From Sphingomonas gellani (GTDB lineage: Bacteria; Pseudomonadota; Alphaproteobacteria; Sphingomonadales; Sphingomonadaceae): a stretch of DNA of 64,000 bases. The DNA lies in contig NZ_FOCF01000002.1 in NCBI RefSeq assembly GCF_900110035.1, forward strand, positions 186,001-250,000, written 5' to 3'. Positions 8,190-17,000 of the stretch are shown one piece after another. Position 1 is the stretch's first letter; each line of letters begins with the position of its first letter. Both the position numbers and the translations under genes were made by a program. Under the pieces are notes generated by a model that was not told the origin of the DNA, did no database searches, and was given only the letters and a program-made list of their open reading frames with translations.

Positions 8190-8668
8190 CGGTGGCGCAG
8201 GGAGCGGGATTGCGACCGCTGTTGCGCCGCATGGCAGCCCTGCCGGTCGAGGAGCGGGTCCGGCTGTTGCGGGCGCTGACCGAGGGTGGGCAGCGCAGCC
8301 TGGTGCATCACTGGCCGAGTTGGGCGCATGACGGGCAACTGGCACCGGCCGGTGACTGGCGCGTGTGGCTGATCCGCGCCGGTCGCGGCTTCGGCAAGAC
8401 GCGGGCCGGGGCGGAGTGGGTCAGCGCCCTAGCGCGGGCGACGCCGGGGGGGCGGATCGCGCTGGTCGGAGCGACCGCCGGCGACGTGGCGCGCGTGATG
8501 GTGGAGGGGGAAAGCGGCCTGATCGCGGTGGCGCATGCGGGCGAACGCTATCACTGGAGCCGCGACCAGGGCGTGTTCACCTTCGCATCGGGTGCCAAGG
8601 CCTTTGTCTATTCGGCGGTGGCGCCGGACCCGCCTACCTTCGCTGACGTTCGAGGTCGTGGCGGATGA
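8186..8668 (+). pseudogene. N-terminal fragment of GTA/phage large terminase
   Basis: About 148 residues match the start of a large terminase (packaging ATPase): after a leader, WLIRAGRGFGKTRAGAEW contains the Walker A motif GRGFGKT, then GGRIALVGATAGDVARVM, and FASGAKAFVYSA. A full protein is 400-450 residues with a Walker B and a nuclease domain; here the match stops at about 8629 and the frame ends at 8668 after a few unrelated residues. The breakpoint joins directly to the tail protein fragment that follows. ATP hydrolysis without the rest of the motor would be useless, so this is a remnant. Confidence 0.85.
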
Positions 8669-10255
8669 GGGAGCGGTGACGGCCGGTGACATCGCACGCG
8701 AGATTGCGGCGAAGCGGGGGGTGAGGTGGGTGCAGCCTTGCCAGGCCTTTCTGCCGCGAGCAGCAGCATGGCGGCCGTGCTGGACACGCTGGCGATGCTC
8801 GGCGGTGGGTGGTGGGCGTCGGAGGGCGGTGCGGTCCTCCTTCGCGATGGTGTCGACGATGAGGCCGTCATCGTGCGCGACGCGGGCGTCGCCGTGGAGG
8901 GCAGGGGCGTCCGCACGAGCCGGTCGATGTCGCCCGGTCAGACAGTGCCGCGTGTTTTCGCGGTGAGCCACTATGATCCCAAGCGCGATCATCAGATGGG
9001 CGTGCAACGCGCGCGGCGACCGGGAGCGGGCACGCGTGAGGAGCGCATCGAACTGCCCGCCGCGATGCTGCCCGAGGATGCCAAGGCGCATGCGGAGCGC
9101 ATGCTGCGCCGGGCCGAAGCCGAGCGGGTGCGCCGCGTGGTGGCGCTGGGTCTGGAGGGGCTGGCGATCGGGCCCGGTCGCGTGGTGGGAGTCGAAGGCG
9201 AGACAGGTCGGTGGCGCGTGGTGAGCGCCAGCGCGGAGGGCATGGCGACGCGGTTGACGCTGACTCCGATCGTGGAGTCCGGCGGTTCCGCGTCACGTGC
9301 TGACGGGGGGCAAGCTGTCATTGCGGCCGATGTGCAGGCCGGTCGTACGCTGATCGCCGCGTTCGAGATGCCGACCCTGGACGATGTTCCCGCCGTGGCG
9401 CCGAGGCTTGCAGTTGTCGCGGCGGGTACCGAGCCGGGCTGGCGCCGCGCCGCGTTGCTGCTCAGTTTCGACGGGGGCGGGAGTTGGCGGGAAAGCGGGG
9501 CAACTGCCGCGACTGGAGTGATCGGGAGGGTGGCGGAGCCGTCGGGTGGGGGAACCGCGCTGATGATCGATGAAGACGGCAGCCTGATCGTCAAACTGGC
9601 TAATGGCGACATGATGCTGGTCGACGCAGACGATGGGCAACTGGATGGCGGTCGCAACCTGGCGCTGGTGGGCGACGAGTTGGTGCAGTTCGCGCGGGCG
9701 GAGCCGCTGGGCTCATCACGATGGCGGTTGTCGAGGCTGCTGCGAGGCAAGGGCGGTACCGAGGCGGCGGTCGGGACCCAACGCGCGGGTGATCGTTTCG
9801 TCCTGATCGAAGAGGCAAGCGTGCGGCTTCTCGACCTGCCGCTCTCCACGATGGGAACATCCGTACGCGTGATGGCGAGCGGGGTGGGGGATGACGCCGG
9901 CGGGTCGATCGCGGAAACGGTGATTGTCGGCACGTCCGTCGTCCCGCCTGCGCCCGTTCGATTGACGGCGGAGTTGGATGAGCCAGGCACGCTGTCGATC
10001 CGCTGGATTCGCCGGAGCCGGGCTGGCTGGCGATGGATCGACGGAACCGACGTTCCCCTTGCCGAGGAGGGCGAGCGGTACCGCGTGTCCCTGCGGTGGG
10101 AGGGTGGAAACGCGGAGGTCGAGACGGCGGCGCCGGAACTGCACGTTCCCGGATCGGAAGGGCCGTTCCCGGGGCTGTCCGTCGAGGTGCGCCAGCGCGG
10201 AACCTTTGGCGAGTCACCACCCGCTCGAACCATCCTGACAGGAGTTGATCGATGA
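8630..10255 (+). pseudogene. C-terminal fragment of the GTA host-specificity/baseplate (gp15-like) protein, frameshifted
   Basis: From 8630 one frame reads LPSLTFEVVADEGAVTAGDI, the segment typical of the middle of the large GTA tail protein (gp15 type, normally over 1000 residues). Near the six-G run at 8716-8721 the meaningful frame shifts, and from about 8726 continues as GAALPGLSAASSSMAAVLD ... LAMLGGGWW ... to the stop at 10255, covering the C-terminal third with its receptor-facing beta-rich domains. The N-terminal part, including the TIM-barrel-like domain, is gone. The open part alone (from 8726) could give a 509-residue protein if translated. It overlaps the DUF2793 gene by four bases. 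Confidence 0.8.
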
Positions 10256-10752
10256 ACGACACAACGGCGCGGTTTTCCATGTCCATGCTTCAGGCCGGGC
10301 AGGCGCAAAAGGAACTTACCCATAACGAGGCGCTGGCGGTGATCGACACGGTCTTGCACGCCAAGGTCGTTTCGGACTCTGTCACGAACCCGCCGTCCGA
10401 TCCCGAAGCCGGCCAATGCTGGATCGTTCCTGCAATCGCGACCGGAGTTTGGCAGACGCGCGGGAACATGATCGCGAGTTGGACGCAAGGCGGGTGGCAT
10501 TACGTCGCGCCGGTCGAGGGCATGTTGGTGTGGAACCAGGCCGTCGCCTTGCACAGCCGATGGCATGACGGACGATGGATCACCGGAGAACTGGCGGGAA
10601 AACAACTTCTTATCGGAGGACGGCAGGTTGTCGGCGAACGCCGCAGTGTCATCAATCCGCCACGCTCCGGCTCCGTCGTCGATGTCGAAGCGCGCGTGAC
10701 GATAGAGGCGATACTCGAGGCGCTAGTGGGTCATGGGCTGATTGCGGCATGA
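10252..10752 (+). CDS. DUF2793 domain protein, GTA-associated
   Basis: A 166-residue protein with the DUF2793 pattern: MLQAGQAQKELTHNEAL near the start, then PEAGQCWIVP and the Trp-rich IASWTQGGWHYVAPVEGM. This family follows the tail protein gene in phage and GTA clusters of sphingomonads and probably forms a tail fibre or head-spike-like part. A clean AGGAG precedes the ATG. The gene is intact though the genes before it are not, so it may be decaying neutrally or retained for another use. Confidence 0.85.
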   Translation: MNDTTARFSMSMLQAGQAQKELTHNEALAVIDTVLHAKVVSDSVTNPPSDPEAGQCWIVPAIATGVWQTRGNMIASWTQGGWHYVAPVEGMLVWNQAVALHSRWHDGRWITGELAGKQLLIGGRQVVGERRSVINPPRSGSVVDVEARVTIEAILEALVGHGLIAA

Positions 10753-10866
10753 AAGAAGTTGTTGCATGTCAGCAACAGTTCCAGCTTTTGTCACCTTGCG
10801 CCGCAACCAAGCTTTCTGTAGGTGGTTTGGCCAGTCCGAACAGGACATCCTAGAAAGGGGATTATG

Positions 10867-11973
10867 ATGCGGAAGCTTGCCATCGTCTTGGCACTCGCCT
10901 CGACCGCACTCGCTTCGCCCGCGCTGGCCCGCGACAAGTCGTGGTATGTTGGCGTCGAGGGCGGCGGGATGATTGTCGAGGATATCGATTACGATATCGG
11001 TACGACCACGGCCACTGTCGATCACGACTATGGTTGGGATGTCGACGGCGTCGTCGGTTACGACTTCGGCGCGTTCCGCGTCGAGACCGAAGTTGGCTAT
11101 CGTCGCGCGACTGTCGACGGTTATCGCTCGACTGGTACCACGCCGAATCCGGCTGGTGGCACGCCGCTGGTTGCCGGCACCTACGACTATGCCGGTGGCA
11201 AGACCTCGGCTCTCAGCTTCATGCTGAACGGCCTGCTCGACTTCGGTGACGATGACGGCATCCAGGGCTTCGTCGGCGGCGGTGTCGGTGTCGCTCGCGT
11301 CAAGGCCGATTACGGTCTGACTAGCAACACCCGCTTCATTGATGATTCGGACACCGTGTTCGCCTATCAGGGCCTGGCCGGTATTCGTGCGCCGCTGGGC
11401 GATCACCTCGACGCGACCCTGAAGTATCGCTTCTTCTCGGCCGACAACGTCAAGCTGGGTGATACGCTGGGCCGCACCAGCGAGGGTCGGTTCCGTTCGC
11501 ACAGCATCCTGGGCGGCGTGACCTACAACTTCGGCGAGCCGGCTGCACCGCCGCCTCCGCCTCCGCCCCCGCCGCCCCCGCCTCCTCCCCCGCCGCCTCC
11601 TCCGCCCCCGCCGGTGGTGCAGTGCGCTCCTGGACCGTTCATCGTGTTCTTCGAGTGGGACAAGTCGGACATCACGCCGGAGGCCGCGTCGATCCTCGAC
11701 AACGCCGTCACCCAGTATCAGAGCTGCGGCAACGCGCAGGTCATGCTGGCCGGTCACGCCGACCGTTCGGGTTCCGCGAGCTACAACGTGGGCCTGTCCC
11801 AGCGTCGTGCGGACTCGGTCAAGGCGTACCTCAGCAGCCACGCGATCCCGGATGGCGTGATCACGACGGAAGCTTTCGGCGAAAGCCGTCCGCGCGTCGA
11901 GACTGCCGATGGCGTCCGCGAGGTTCAGAACCGTCGCGTGGAAGTGACCTACGGTCCGGGTTCGGGCCAGTAA
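10867..11973 (+). CDS. OmpA-family outer membrane protein with a poly-proline linker
   Basis: A 368-residue protein: signal peptide about 1-22, an eight-strand OmpA-like barrel (aromatic-rich alternating strands to about residue 225, ending in a GVTYNFG strand), a run of 22 prolines encoded at 11548-11613, and a C-terminal OmpA peptidoglycan-binding domain (FFEWDKSDITPEAA, then GHADRSGSASYNVGLSQRRA). It anchors the outer membrane to the wall. Two ATGs (10864, 10867) are available; AAAGGGG at 10854-10860 suits 10867. Codon use is noticeably different from the GTA genes and suggests high expression. A strong terminator follows. Confidence 0.93.
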   Translation: MRKLAIVLALASTALASPALARDKSWYVGVEGGGMIVEDIDYDIGTTTATVDHDYGWDVDGVVGYDFGAFRVETEVGYRRATVDGYRSTGTTPNPAGGTPLVAGTYDYAGGKTSALSFMLNGLLDFGDDDGIQGFVGGGVGVARVKADYGLTSNTRFIDDSDTVFAYQGLAGIRAPLGDHLDATLKYRFFSADNVKLGDTLGRTSEGRFRSHSILGGVTYNFGEPAAPPPPPPPPPPPPPPPPPPPPPPVVQCAPGPFIVFFEWDKSDITPEAASILDNAVTQYQSCGNAQVMLAGHADRSGSASYNVGLSQRRADSVKAYLSSHAIPDGVITTEAFGESRPRVETADGVREVQNRRVEVTYGPGSGQ

Positions 11974-11998
11974 GACCTTCCTTCGGAAGACCAGAAGA

Positions 11999-12026
11999 GG
12001 GGTCGGCGAAAGCCGGCCCCTTTTTT
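11999..12026 (+). terminator. Rho-independent terminator after the ompA-like gene
   Basis: Nine-base stem GGGGTCGGC / GCCGGCCCC with one G:U pair, a GAAA tetraloop at 12008-12011 and six T at 12021-12026. Textbook form; ends the OmpA transcript. Confidence 0.92.
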
Positions 12027-12419
12027 GTTGCGAAGTGACGGTGCGGTTTGGCTGTTTAAGGTCTCAAGCCCAATCAGCGAGTTGAGGCGGCCCGGCTTTC
12101 CTGATTCACCGCTGCGGCGGACGACGGACCACTCGAGCGCTGGTTTGCTGGTCATCGGGCAATCATAGGCAGCGCTCGAGCCACACTGGGCGCAGAACCA
12201 GGCGGCCACAGGGATGAACGGCCGGCAGGTGAATTCTGCTACTAGGCGAGTGCTGAAGGCGAGCGAGCGCTAGTGAGACAGCCCCCGAATATGGTCAACA
12301 CTATGCCCCAGACTAAGTCGTTGCGGCAGCAGACTGCACGTAAGCCCGGCCCTGAACAGGGCCTCCAGGGAAATTAAGAGTCGTGGCGTGAGCACAGGCT
12401 CACGCGCCTGCTCTATGGC
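12027..12419. other. Intergenic region with two perfect hairpins
   Basis: No supported gene. Two short perfect inverted repeats lie close together: GGCCCT-GAAC-AGGGCC at 12348-12363 and GCGTGAGC-ACAG-GCTCACGC at 12386-12405. They sit just behind the 3' end of the minus-strand YgfZ-like gene (ends 12420), so they could act in ending that transcript or be part of an unannotated RNA; no T run is seen on either side. A minus-strand open frame at 11949-12209 has no start signal or recognisable motif. Confidence 0.45.
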
Positions 12420-13184
12420 TCACGTGTGTGACTGGCTCTCATCGCCTGGCGCTGTTTGATCGGGCAGCCATGCGGGCAAGAGAACGTTGCCGAGTGTGTC
12501 TATCCTTCGGTGTGTCACCATCAGTCCGAGTTCAGGATAACGCACACGAGCCCGATCGTCGGGTTCAATCGGCGCCACGAACAGGCGTCGGGCCACCTTC
12601 GCACGGTAGTGCATTCGGGCGGTGTTCTCCTGCCCGATATAGCAGCCCTTGCTGTAGCTGACCCCGTTCAGCTCTTCGGCATTGCACTCGAGCCACAACG
12701 TCGTTCCATCGCCGAGCTCAGCCTGCCCCTCGGCCACGCCGAGGCGTAGGCGATGCTCCAGCCAACCGTGTGCCGGTGTCGCAGGAGCCGCCAGCCAACG
12801 GAAGCCGAGCGTTGCCAGACGCGGATCGGGATGGGGGTCGAGGCTGCCGCATGGATCACTGGCCGGTCGGGTCGGCGACCAGTGCACCGCCAGATCCGGA
12901 TCACGTTCGATCGTGATCGCGCGGCGGAGGCGATACATCGACAGGCGGCGGATGAGGGCTTCCGCTGCCGCAGCTTCGCAATCGATCAGGATGTCCTCGT
13001 CGTCTTCCCAAAGCAGGAAGTCGAACAGGGCCTTGCCCTGCGGGCTGAGCAGGCCGGACCAGCGGGGCAAGGTGCCCTCGACGTCCTGGGTCACCAAACC
13101 CTGTAGAAAAGCGCGCACATCCGGCCCGGACAGGCGCAGCACTGCGCGGTCGTCGAGCATGGTTCCCAGGGTAGCCTCATCCAT
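12420..13184 (-). CDS. ygfZ: YgfZ/CAF17-like folate-binding Fe-S assembly protein
   Basis: A 254-residue member of the GcvT-related YgfZ family, which binds folate and helps maintain or repair Fe-S enzymes such as MiaB. The family signature K-G-C-Y-x-G-Q-E appears as KGCYIGQENTARMHYR near residues 180-195. The start RAVLRLSGPDVRAFLQGLVTQD is typical. ATG 13184 is used; ATG 13160 (MLDDRAVL) is also possible, and neither has a strong ribosome binding site. It is divergent from the dihydroorotase gene with a 43-base gap, so the two share a very compact promoter region. Confidence 0.87.
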   Translation of the reverse strand: MDEATLGTMLDDRAVLRLSGPDVRAFLQGLVTQDVEGTLPRWSGLLSPQGKALFDFLLWEDDEDILIDCEAAAAEALIRRLSMYRLRRAITIERDPDLAVHWSPTRPASDPCGSLDPHPDPRLATLGFRWLAAPATPAHGWLEHRLRLGVAEGQAELGDGTTLWLECNAEELNGVSYSKGCYIGQENTARMHYRAKVARRLFVAPIEPDDRARVRYPELGLMVTHRRIDTLGNVLLPAWLPDQTAPGDESQSHT

Positions 13185-13227
13185 GGGGAGACGTTAGGGA
13201 TGACGGGAACGCTGTGAAAGGGGATGC

Positions 13228-14550
13228 ATGACCTTCGACCTGATCATGAGGGGCGGTACGGTCCATCTTCCCGACGGTCCGATCGTCACGGACATCGGCA
13301 TCACGGGTGGGAAGGTCGCCGCCATCGGTGCGCGTGGCGATGCCGGCGAGGTGCGCGATTGCACCGGGCTCGACATCCTGCCGGGCGTGATCGACACTCA
13401 GGTCCATTTCCGAGAGCCTGGGCTGGTGCACAAGGAAGATCTGGAAAGCGGCAGCGTCGCGGCCGTGTTGGGCGGCGTGACCTCCGTGTTCGAGATGCCC
13501 AACACGAAGCCGAACACCGACAACGCAGACGCCATCGCCGACAAGCTGGATCGCGCGCGCGACCGGATGTGGTGCGACCACGCCTTCTATGTGGGGGCAA
13601 CCAACCGCAATGCAGCGGAGCTGGCGGAACTGGAGCGTCTGCCCGGTACCGCCGGGGTGAAGATCTTCATGGGTGCCTCCACGGGTGATCTGCTGGTTTC
13701 GGACGATGCGCAGCTGGCACGTGTCCTGGCATCGGGCCATCGTCGCGTTGCCATCCATGCCGAGGATGAGGATCGCATGAACGCGCGGAGCAACGAGCGC
13801 GTGGCTGGCGACCCGGCGTCCCATCCGGTGTGGCGTGACGATGAAAGCGCGCTGATCGCGACGACGCGCATCCTGAAACTGGCGCGCGCGGCGCGCCGGC
13901 GCATCCACATCCTTCACGTTACCACGCCGGCGGAACTGGAGCTGATCGCACAGCACCGGGACATCGCAACCTGCGAAGTCACGCCTCAGCACCTGACGCT
14001 TGCGGGCGAGGAGGCCTATCGCGACCTGGGCACGCTTGCCCAGATGAACCCGCCCATCCGATCGGCGGCTCATCGTGACGGTCTATGGTACTGGGTGGGG
14101 CAGGGGATGCCGGATGTTATCGGATCGGATCACGCGCCGCATACCCGTGAGGAGAAGGCGAAGCCTTACCCGGACAGCCCGAGCGGCATGCCGGGAGTGC
14201 AGACTCTTCTGCCGCTGATGCTCAACCATGTCGCGAACGGCCGCATGACGATGCGCAGGCTGATCGACCTGACCAGTGCAGGGGCGCAGCGGATTTTCGG
14301 CATGTCCGGGAAGGGACGCATTGCGGTAGGGTACGATGCCGACCTGACCGTCGTCGATCTGAAGGCGTCTTGGACGGTGGAGGAGCAGTGGCTGGCGTCG
14401 CGGGCGGGTTGGTCGCCCTTTACCGGCATGCGGCTGACCGGTCGGCCGGTGGGTACGATCGTGCGAGGTGCGACGGCAATGTGGGAAGGCAGCCTGGGCG
14501 ACCACGCCACCGGCCGGCCAATCCGTTTCGACTCCGTCGAGTTCGGATGA
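13228..14550 (+). CDS. pyrC: Dihydroorotase (class I amidohydrolase)
   Basis: A 440-residue amidohydrolase of the dihydroorotase/allantoinase group; dihydroorotase interconverts carbamoyl-aspartate and dihydroorotate in pyrimidine synthesis. The first metal motif reads DTQVHFREPG (His 60), with Gln where the usual D-x-H-x-H has its first His. Other features are intact: EMPNTKPNTDN substrate loop, GVKIFMGAS (the lysine normally carbamylated), IHAEDE, HILHVTT, and IGSDHAPH. AAAGGGG precedes ATG 13228. Orthologues with the same Gln are, as far as I recall, usual in this order, so it may be the housekeeping enzyme or an inactive partner-type protein. Confidence 0.86.
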   Translation: MTFDLIMRGGTVHLPDGPIVTDIGITGGKVAAIGARGDAGEVRDCTGLDILPGVIDTQVHFREPGLVHKEDLESGSVAAVLGGVTSVFEMPNTKPNTDNADAIADKLDRARDRMWCDHAFYVGATNRNAAELAELERLPGTAGVKIFMGASTGDLLVSDDAQLARVLASGHRRVAIHAEDEDRMNARSNERVAGDPASHPVWRDDESALIATTRILKLARAARRRIHILHVTTPAELELIAQHRDIATCEVTPQHLTLAGEEAYRDLGTLAQMNPPIRSAAHRDGLWYWVGQGMPDVIGSDHAPHTREEKAKPYPDSPSGMPGVQTLLPLMLNHVANGRMTMRRLIDLTSAGAQRIFGMSGKGRIAVGYDADLTVVDLKASWTVEEQWLASRAGWSPFTGMRLTGRPVGTIVRGATAMWEGSLGDHATGRPIRFDSVEFG

Positions 14551-14565
14551 CCGGCCTCTGCCTGT

Positions 14566-15312
14566 TTAGAAGGGAAGCAGGCGGGATTTGTGCGTGAAGT
14601 TCATGTAACCGACATTCACACCGGCCCGCCAGCCAACGCCGAGGCGGATCGGGATCAGCACCACGTTCCCACGACGCAGATAGGTCGCCGCAAAGCCGCC
14701 CACGAAGTAAAGCCGGCCCTCGGCGGCCGGGAAGCGATGGAACAGATCCTCGGTGTCGTACAGGTTGTACACCAGGACGAAGACCTTGTTCGCGTCGCCG
14801 CCCACATCGAAGCCGAGCGACGGGCCTGTCCAATAGACGGGTTGCTGCCCCTCGACCTTGTGCGTCATCACGCCGGAGCCATAGCGTAGCCCGACAACGA
14901 TGGCGCCGGACGCCTCCCGACCCGCGATATATGCATTGGGCCGGCCCTGTTCCTTCAGCACCTTTTCGAGGATGCCGGCAAGCCCCTGCGCACCTTTGCC
15001 GAAAACGCCCTCCGCAGCGGCAAGAAGGTCGTCTCGTTCGTAGGTGTTTTCCGCCTGGGTGGTTGCGTCCGCCCTCGCCTGAGACGGCGACACGGCGGGG
15101 GAGGTCGCCTGAACGGCAGGTTGACTGGGGGCGGGGTCGACCGGGTCCGAAGCGGTCGCATATGTGGGTGGAGTGCTGGCCGCCGTTGATGGCGCGCCAA
15201 GATCGCGATCGATCGCCTGGTTTGGGTCAACGGTGCGAACCTGTGCACCCGCCATGCTGCCTGCAAGGGCTAGGGTTAACGTCAGCGCCTTCGCGAGTGC
15301 CCGCATCTTCAT
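14566..15312 (-). CDS. eipA: EipA-like DUF1134 envelope integrity protein
   Basis: A 248-residue periplasmic protein with signal peptide (residues about 1-23, LALAGSMAGAQ), a Pro/Ala/Thr-rich linker to about residue 85, and a C-terminal DUF1134 domain (GKGAQGLAGILEKVLKEQG, IVVGLRYGSG, YWTGPSLGFDVGG, VYNLYDTEDLFHRFPAAEG). This domain is EipA of Brucella and Caulobacter, needed for a stable cell envelope. GGAG lies about ten bases before ATG 15312. It ends 15 bases from the dihydroorotase stop, convergent with it. Confidence 0.9.
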   Translation of the reverse strand: MKMRALAKALTLTLALAGSMAGAQVRTVDPNQAIDRDLGAPSTAASTPPTYATASDPVDPAPSQPAVQATSPAVSPSQARADATTQAENTYERDDLLAAAEGVFGKGAQGLAGILEKVLKEQGRPNAYIAGREASGAIVVGLRYGSGVMTHKVEGQQPVYWTGPSLGFDVGGDANKVFVLVYNLYDTEDLFHRFPAAEGRLYFVGGFAATYLRRGNVVLIPIRLGVGWRAGVNVGYMNFTHKSRLLPF

Positions 15313-15421
15313 TCCAATGTCTCCGCTTCAGACCCATGGTAACGGCTATGCTCCTTGCGGTGCAATGAACGAGCATGTTGGCAACGATTTTCGTTTCGCC
15401 AAGTCTGTGTCGAGACCATGG

Positions 15422-15450
15422 TTGATCCGTGCCGAGGCTGTCGCTATAGG
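15422..15450 (+). promoter_or_regulatory. Promoter of the tRNA-Ser gene
   Basis: TTGATC at 15422-15427, 17 bases, TATAGG at 15445-15450. The start point would be near 15457, ten bases before the mature tRNA, a usual arrangement. Confidence 0.6.
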
Positions 15451-15466
15451 CCAATCCGCCGCAGCC

Positions 15467-15556
15467 GGAGACGTGGGTGAGTGGCTGAAACCAACGCTTT
15501 GCTAAAGCGTCGTACGGGAAACCGTACCGAGGGTTCGAATCCCTCCGTCTCCGCCA
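15467..15556 (+). tRNA. tRNA-Ser (anticodon GCU)
   Basis: Ninety bases with a complete class II cloverleaf: acceptor arms GGAGACG and CGTCTCC, anticodon loop CTTTGCTAAA giving GCU (reads AGC/AGU), a long variable arm GTACGGGAAACCGTAC, T arm with GGTTCGAATCC, discriminator G and encoded CCA. The DNA just behind it is an accessory patchwork, which fits use of its 3' end as an integration site. Confidence 0.97.
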
Positions 15557-16000
15557 CTTAGTCTATTTATATGCATATCGAGCCTCAGCGGGAGGGCTAA
15601 AACGGCGCAGTTCCGCGCGGTTCTACCCCTTTGCGATACCTCGAGAATGCGCCGAGGCATCGATCGACGCCGAGATCCCTTCCATCTTCTCCGCCGGCAG
15701 GGCCGGCAGTACCGTTTATGCGATCAAGGCCAATTCCCTGTTTTCATCAAGAAACAGGGGTAAAACGGTAAATCGCACACTAGCGTTACATGTTTTCCCC
15801 GCCAGAGACGGGAGAATTCCGCCATTTTTGGCGAAACTGGGGCATCTATTGCTTCAAATCAGCAGGTGAAGAAAAGGCGCCTGATCAGGGACATTCGGGA
15901 ACGGGATCAGGGTAGTACATCCGAGGCGCAAGGATTTTTAGTGCCCGTTAACTGTGGCATTCACCTCTGCGCGCGATGAAGTGCGGGAAGGAGAAGTGAG
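15557..16000. other. Non-coding, AT-richer DNA behind tRNA-Ser
   Basis: No gene. It contains an inverted repeat CCCTGTTT / AAACAGGG (15736-15743 and 15752-15759, eight-base loop) and several A/T-rich tracts with the AAACAGGG-type words often seen beside integrated elements in this group. It looks like the left part of an old integrative element. No second copy of the tRNA 3' end was found in the window. Confidence 0.5.
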
Positions 16001-16426
16001 ATGGAGCTGTCTTCACCCTGGGCTAAATGGGACCCGACGCAACCCGGAAGCCTGACGCCCCGCGCGAACGATCAGCGGGTTATTCTGTCAGAAGACCTCA
16101 TGCTGATCCTTGAGAACACGCCGGACTGCGTACCCGATGCAACGTTGCGCGAGTATCTGCTCCGGGCGTTGCACGGCGAATTGCGCAAGCCGACGGGGCG
16201 TCCGGTTTCGAAGCTATCGCACGCCATGTTGAGGATCGCGGATATCTGGATCGAACTCGAGGCCGAGGATATTCGAGCTGAGCGCGCTGCAGATCCGACG
16301 AAGCGGATGCGAGGCGATCTCGAGCCGATGAAGCTTGCCGCCGATCGGGTGGCGCCCCGATTTGGAAGCATCTCCCGTAATCATCTGCTTAACGAGATCT
16401 CCCGCATGAAAACGACCCACCTTTGA
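16001..16426 (+). CDS. Hypothetical protein of an accessory element
   Basis: A 141-residue soluble protein with a very good ribosome binding site (GGAAGGAGAAGTGAG before the ATG). It is mostly helical in appearance, charged, without signal peptide or membrane segment. I do not recognise a family. It stands between the tRNA-Ser region and a broken DNA methylase, so it is probably element or phage cargo. Codon use is less GC-biased than the core genes. Confidence 0.6.
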   Translation: MELSSPWAKWDPTQPGSLTPRANDQRVILSEDLMLILENTPDCVPDATLREYLLRALHGELRKPTGRPVSKLSHAMLRIADIWIELEAEDIRAERAADPTKRMRGDLEPMKLAADRVAPRFGSISRNHLLNEISRMKTTHL

Positions 16427-16487
16427 TCTGACAGCGTGGCGCCGTTAGCGGGATCAACAGTTCGGCTCCACATTGAGGAGCAGGCCT

Positions 16488-17000
16488 GTGATCCATCTAC
16501 CCGACAAACTCGAAACCGCGACGGTTACGTCGCTGCGCAGCCACGACCGTAATCCGCGTACGCACTCCAAGGCCCAGATCGAGCAGATTTGCCGCAGCAT
16601 CGAGCGCTTCGGCTTCACCAATCCGGTGCTTATCGATGGCACGAACACGATTATCGCCGGGCATGGGAGGGTGGCAGCAGCCAGGCTGCTGAAGCTGGAG
16701 CGTGTCCCTGTGCTGCGGCTTGAACATCTGTCTGAGGCAGAGCGGCGCGCGTATGTCATTGCCGACAACCGTCTTGCCGAACTCGCCGGCTGAGACAAGG
16801 AACTCCTGCAGCTTGAACTCGGTGCTATCCTCGCTGCCGAAGCCGACTTCGATCTTGCCCTTACGGGGTTCGACGGCGGTGAACTGGAAGCGCTGCTCAG
16901 CGCCAGCGATCCGGGCGTAAACGATGCCGACGAAGTTCCGGAGGTAGCCGCTGACACGCTCGCCGTTACTGGTTCTGGCGACATGTGGCTGCTTGGCAAT
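16488..17000 (+). pseudogene. ParB-domain DNA methyltransferase, N-terminal part with an in-frame stop
   Basis: GTG 16488 (GAGGAG site at 16475-16480) opens a ParB/Srx-like domain found at the start of many phage and element DNA methylases: LRSHDRNPRTHSKAQIEQI, GFTNPVLID, IIAGHGRVAAARLL, VIADNRLAELAG. The frame then meets TGA at 16791-16793 where family members have Trp, and continues in the same frame with DKELLQLELG and GDMWLLGNH up to about 17000. There the similarity ends, before the methylase catalytic motifs. So it is broken twice: a nonsense codon and a lost 3' part. Confidence 0.75.

Noticed and set aside
10760..10777. Small hairpin TGTTGC-GCAACA behind the DUF2793 gene as a terminator
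   Set aside because: Only six base pairs and no T run directly after it.
11949..12209. Minus-strand 86-residue frame behind the OmpA gene
   Set aside because: It overlaps the OmpA end and its terminator, has no start signal, and no family was recognised.
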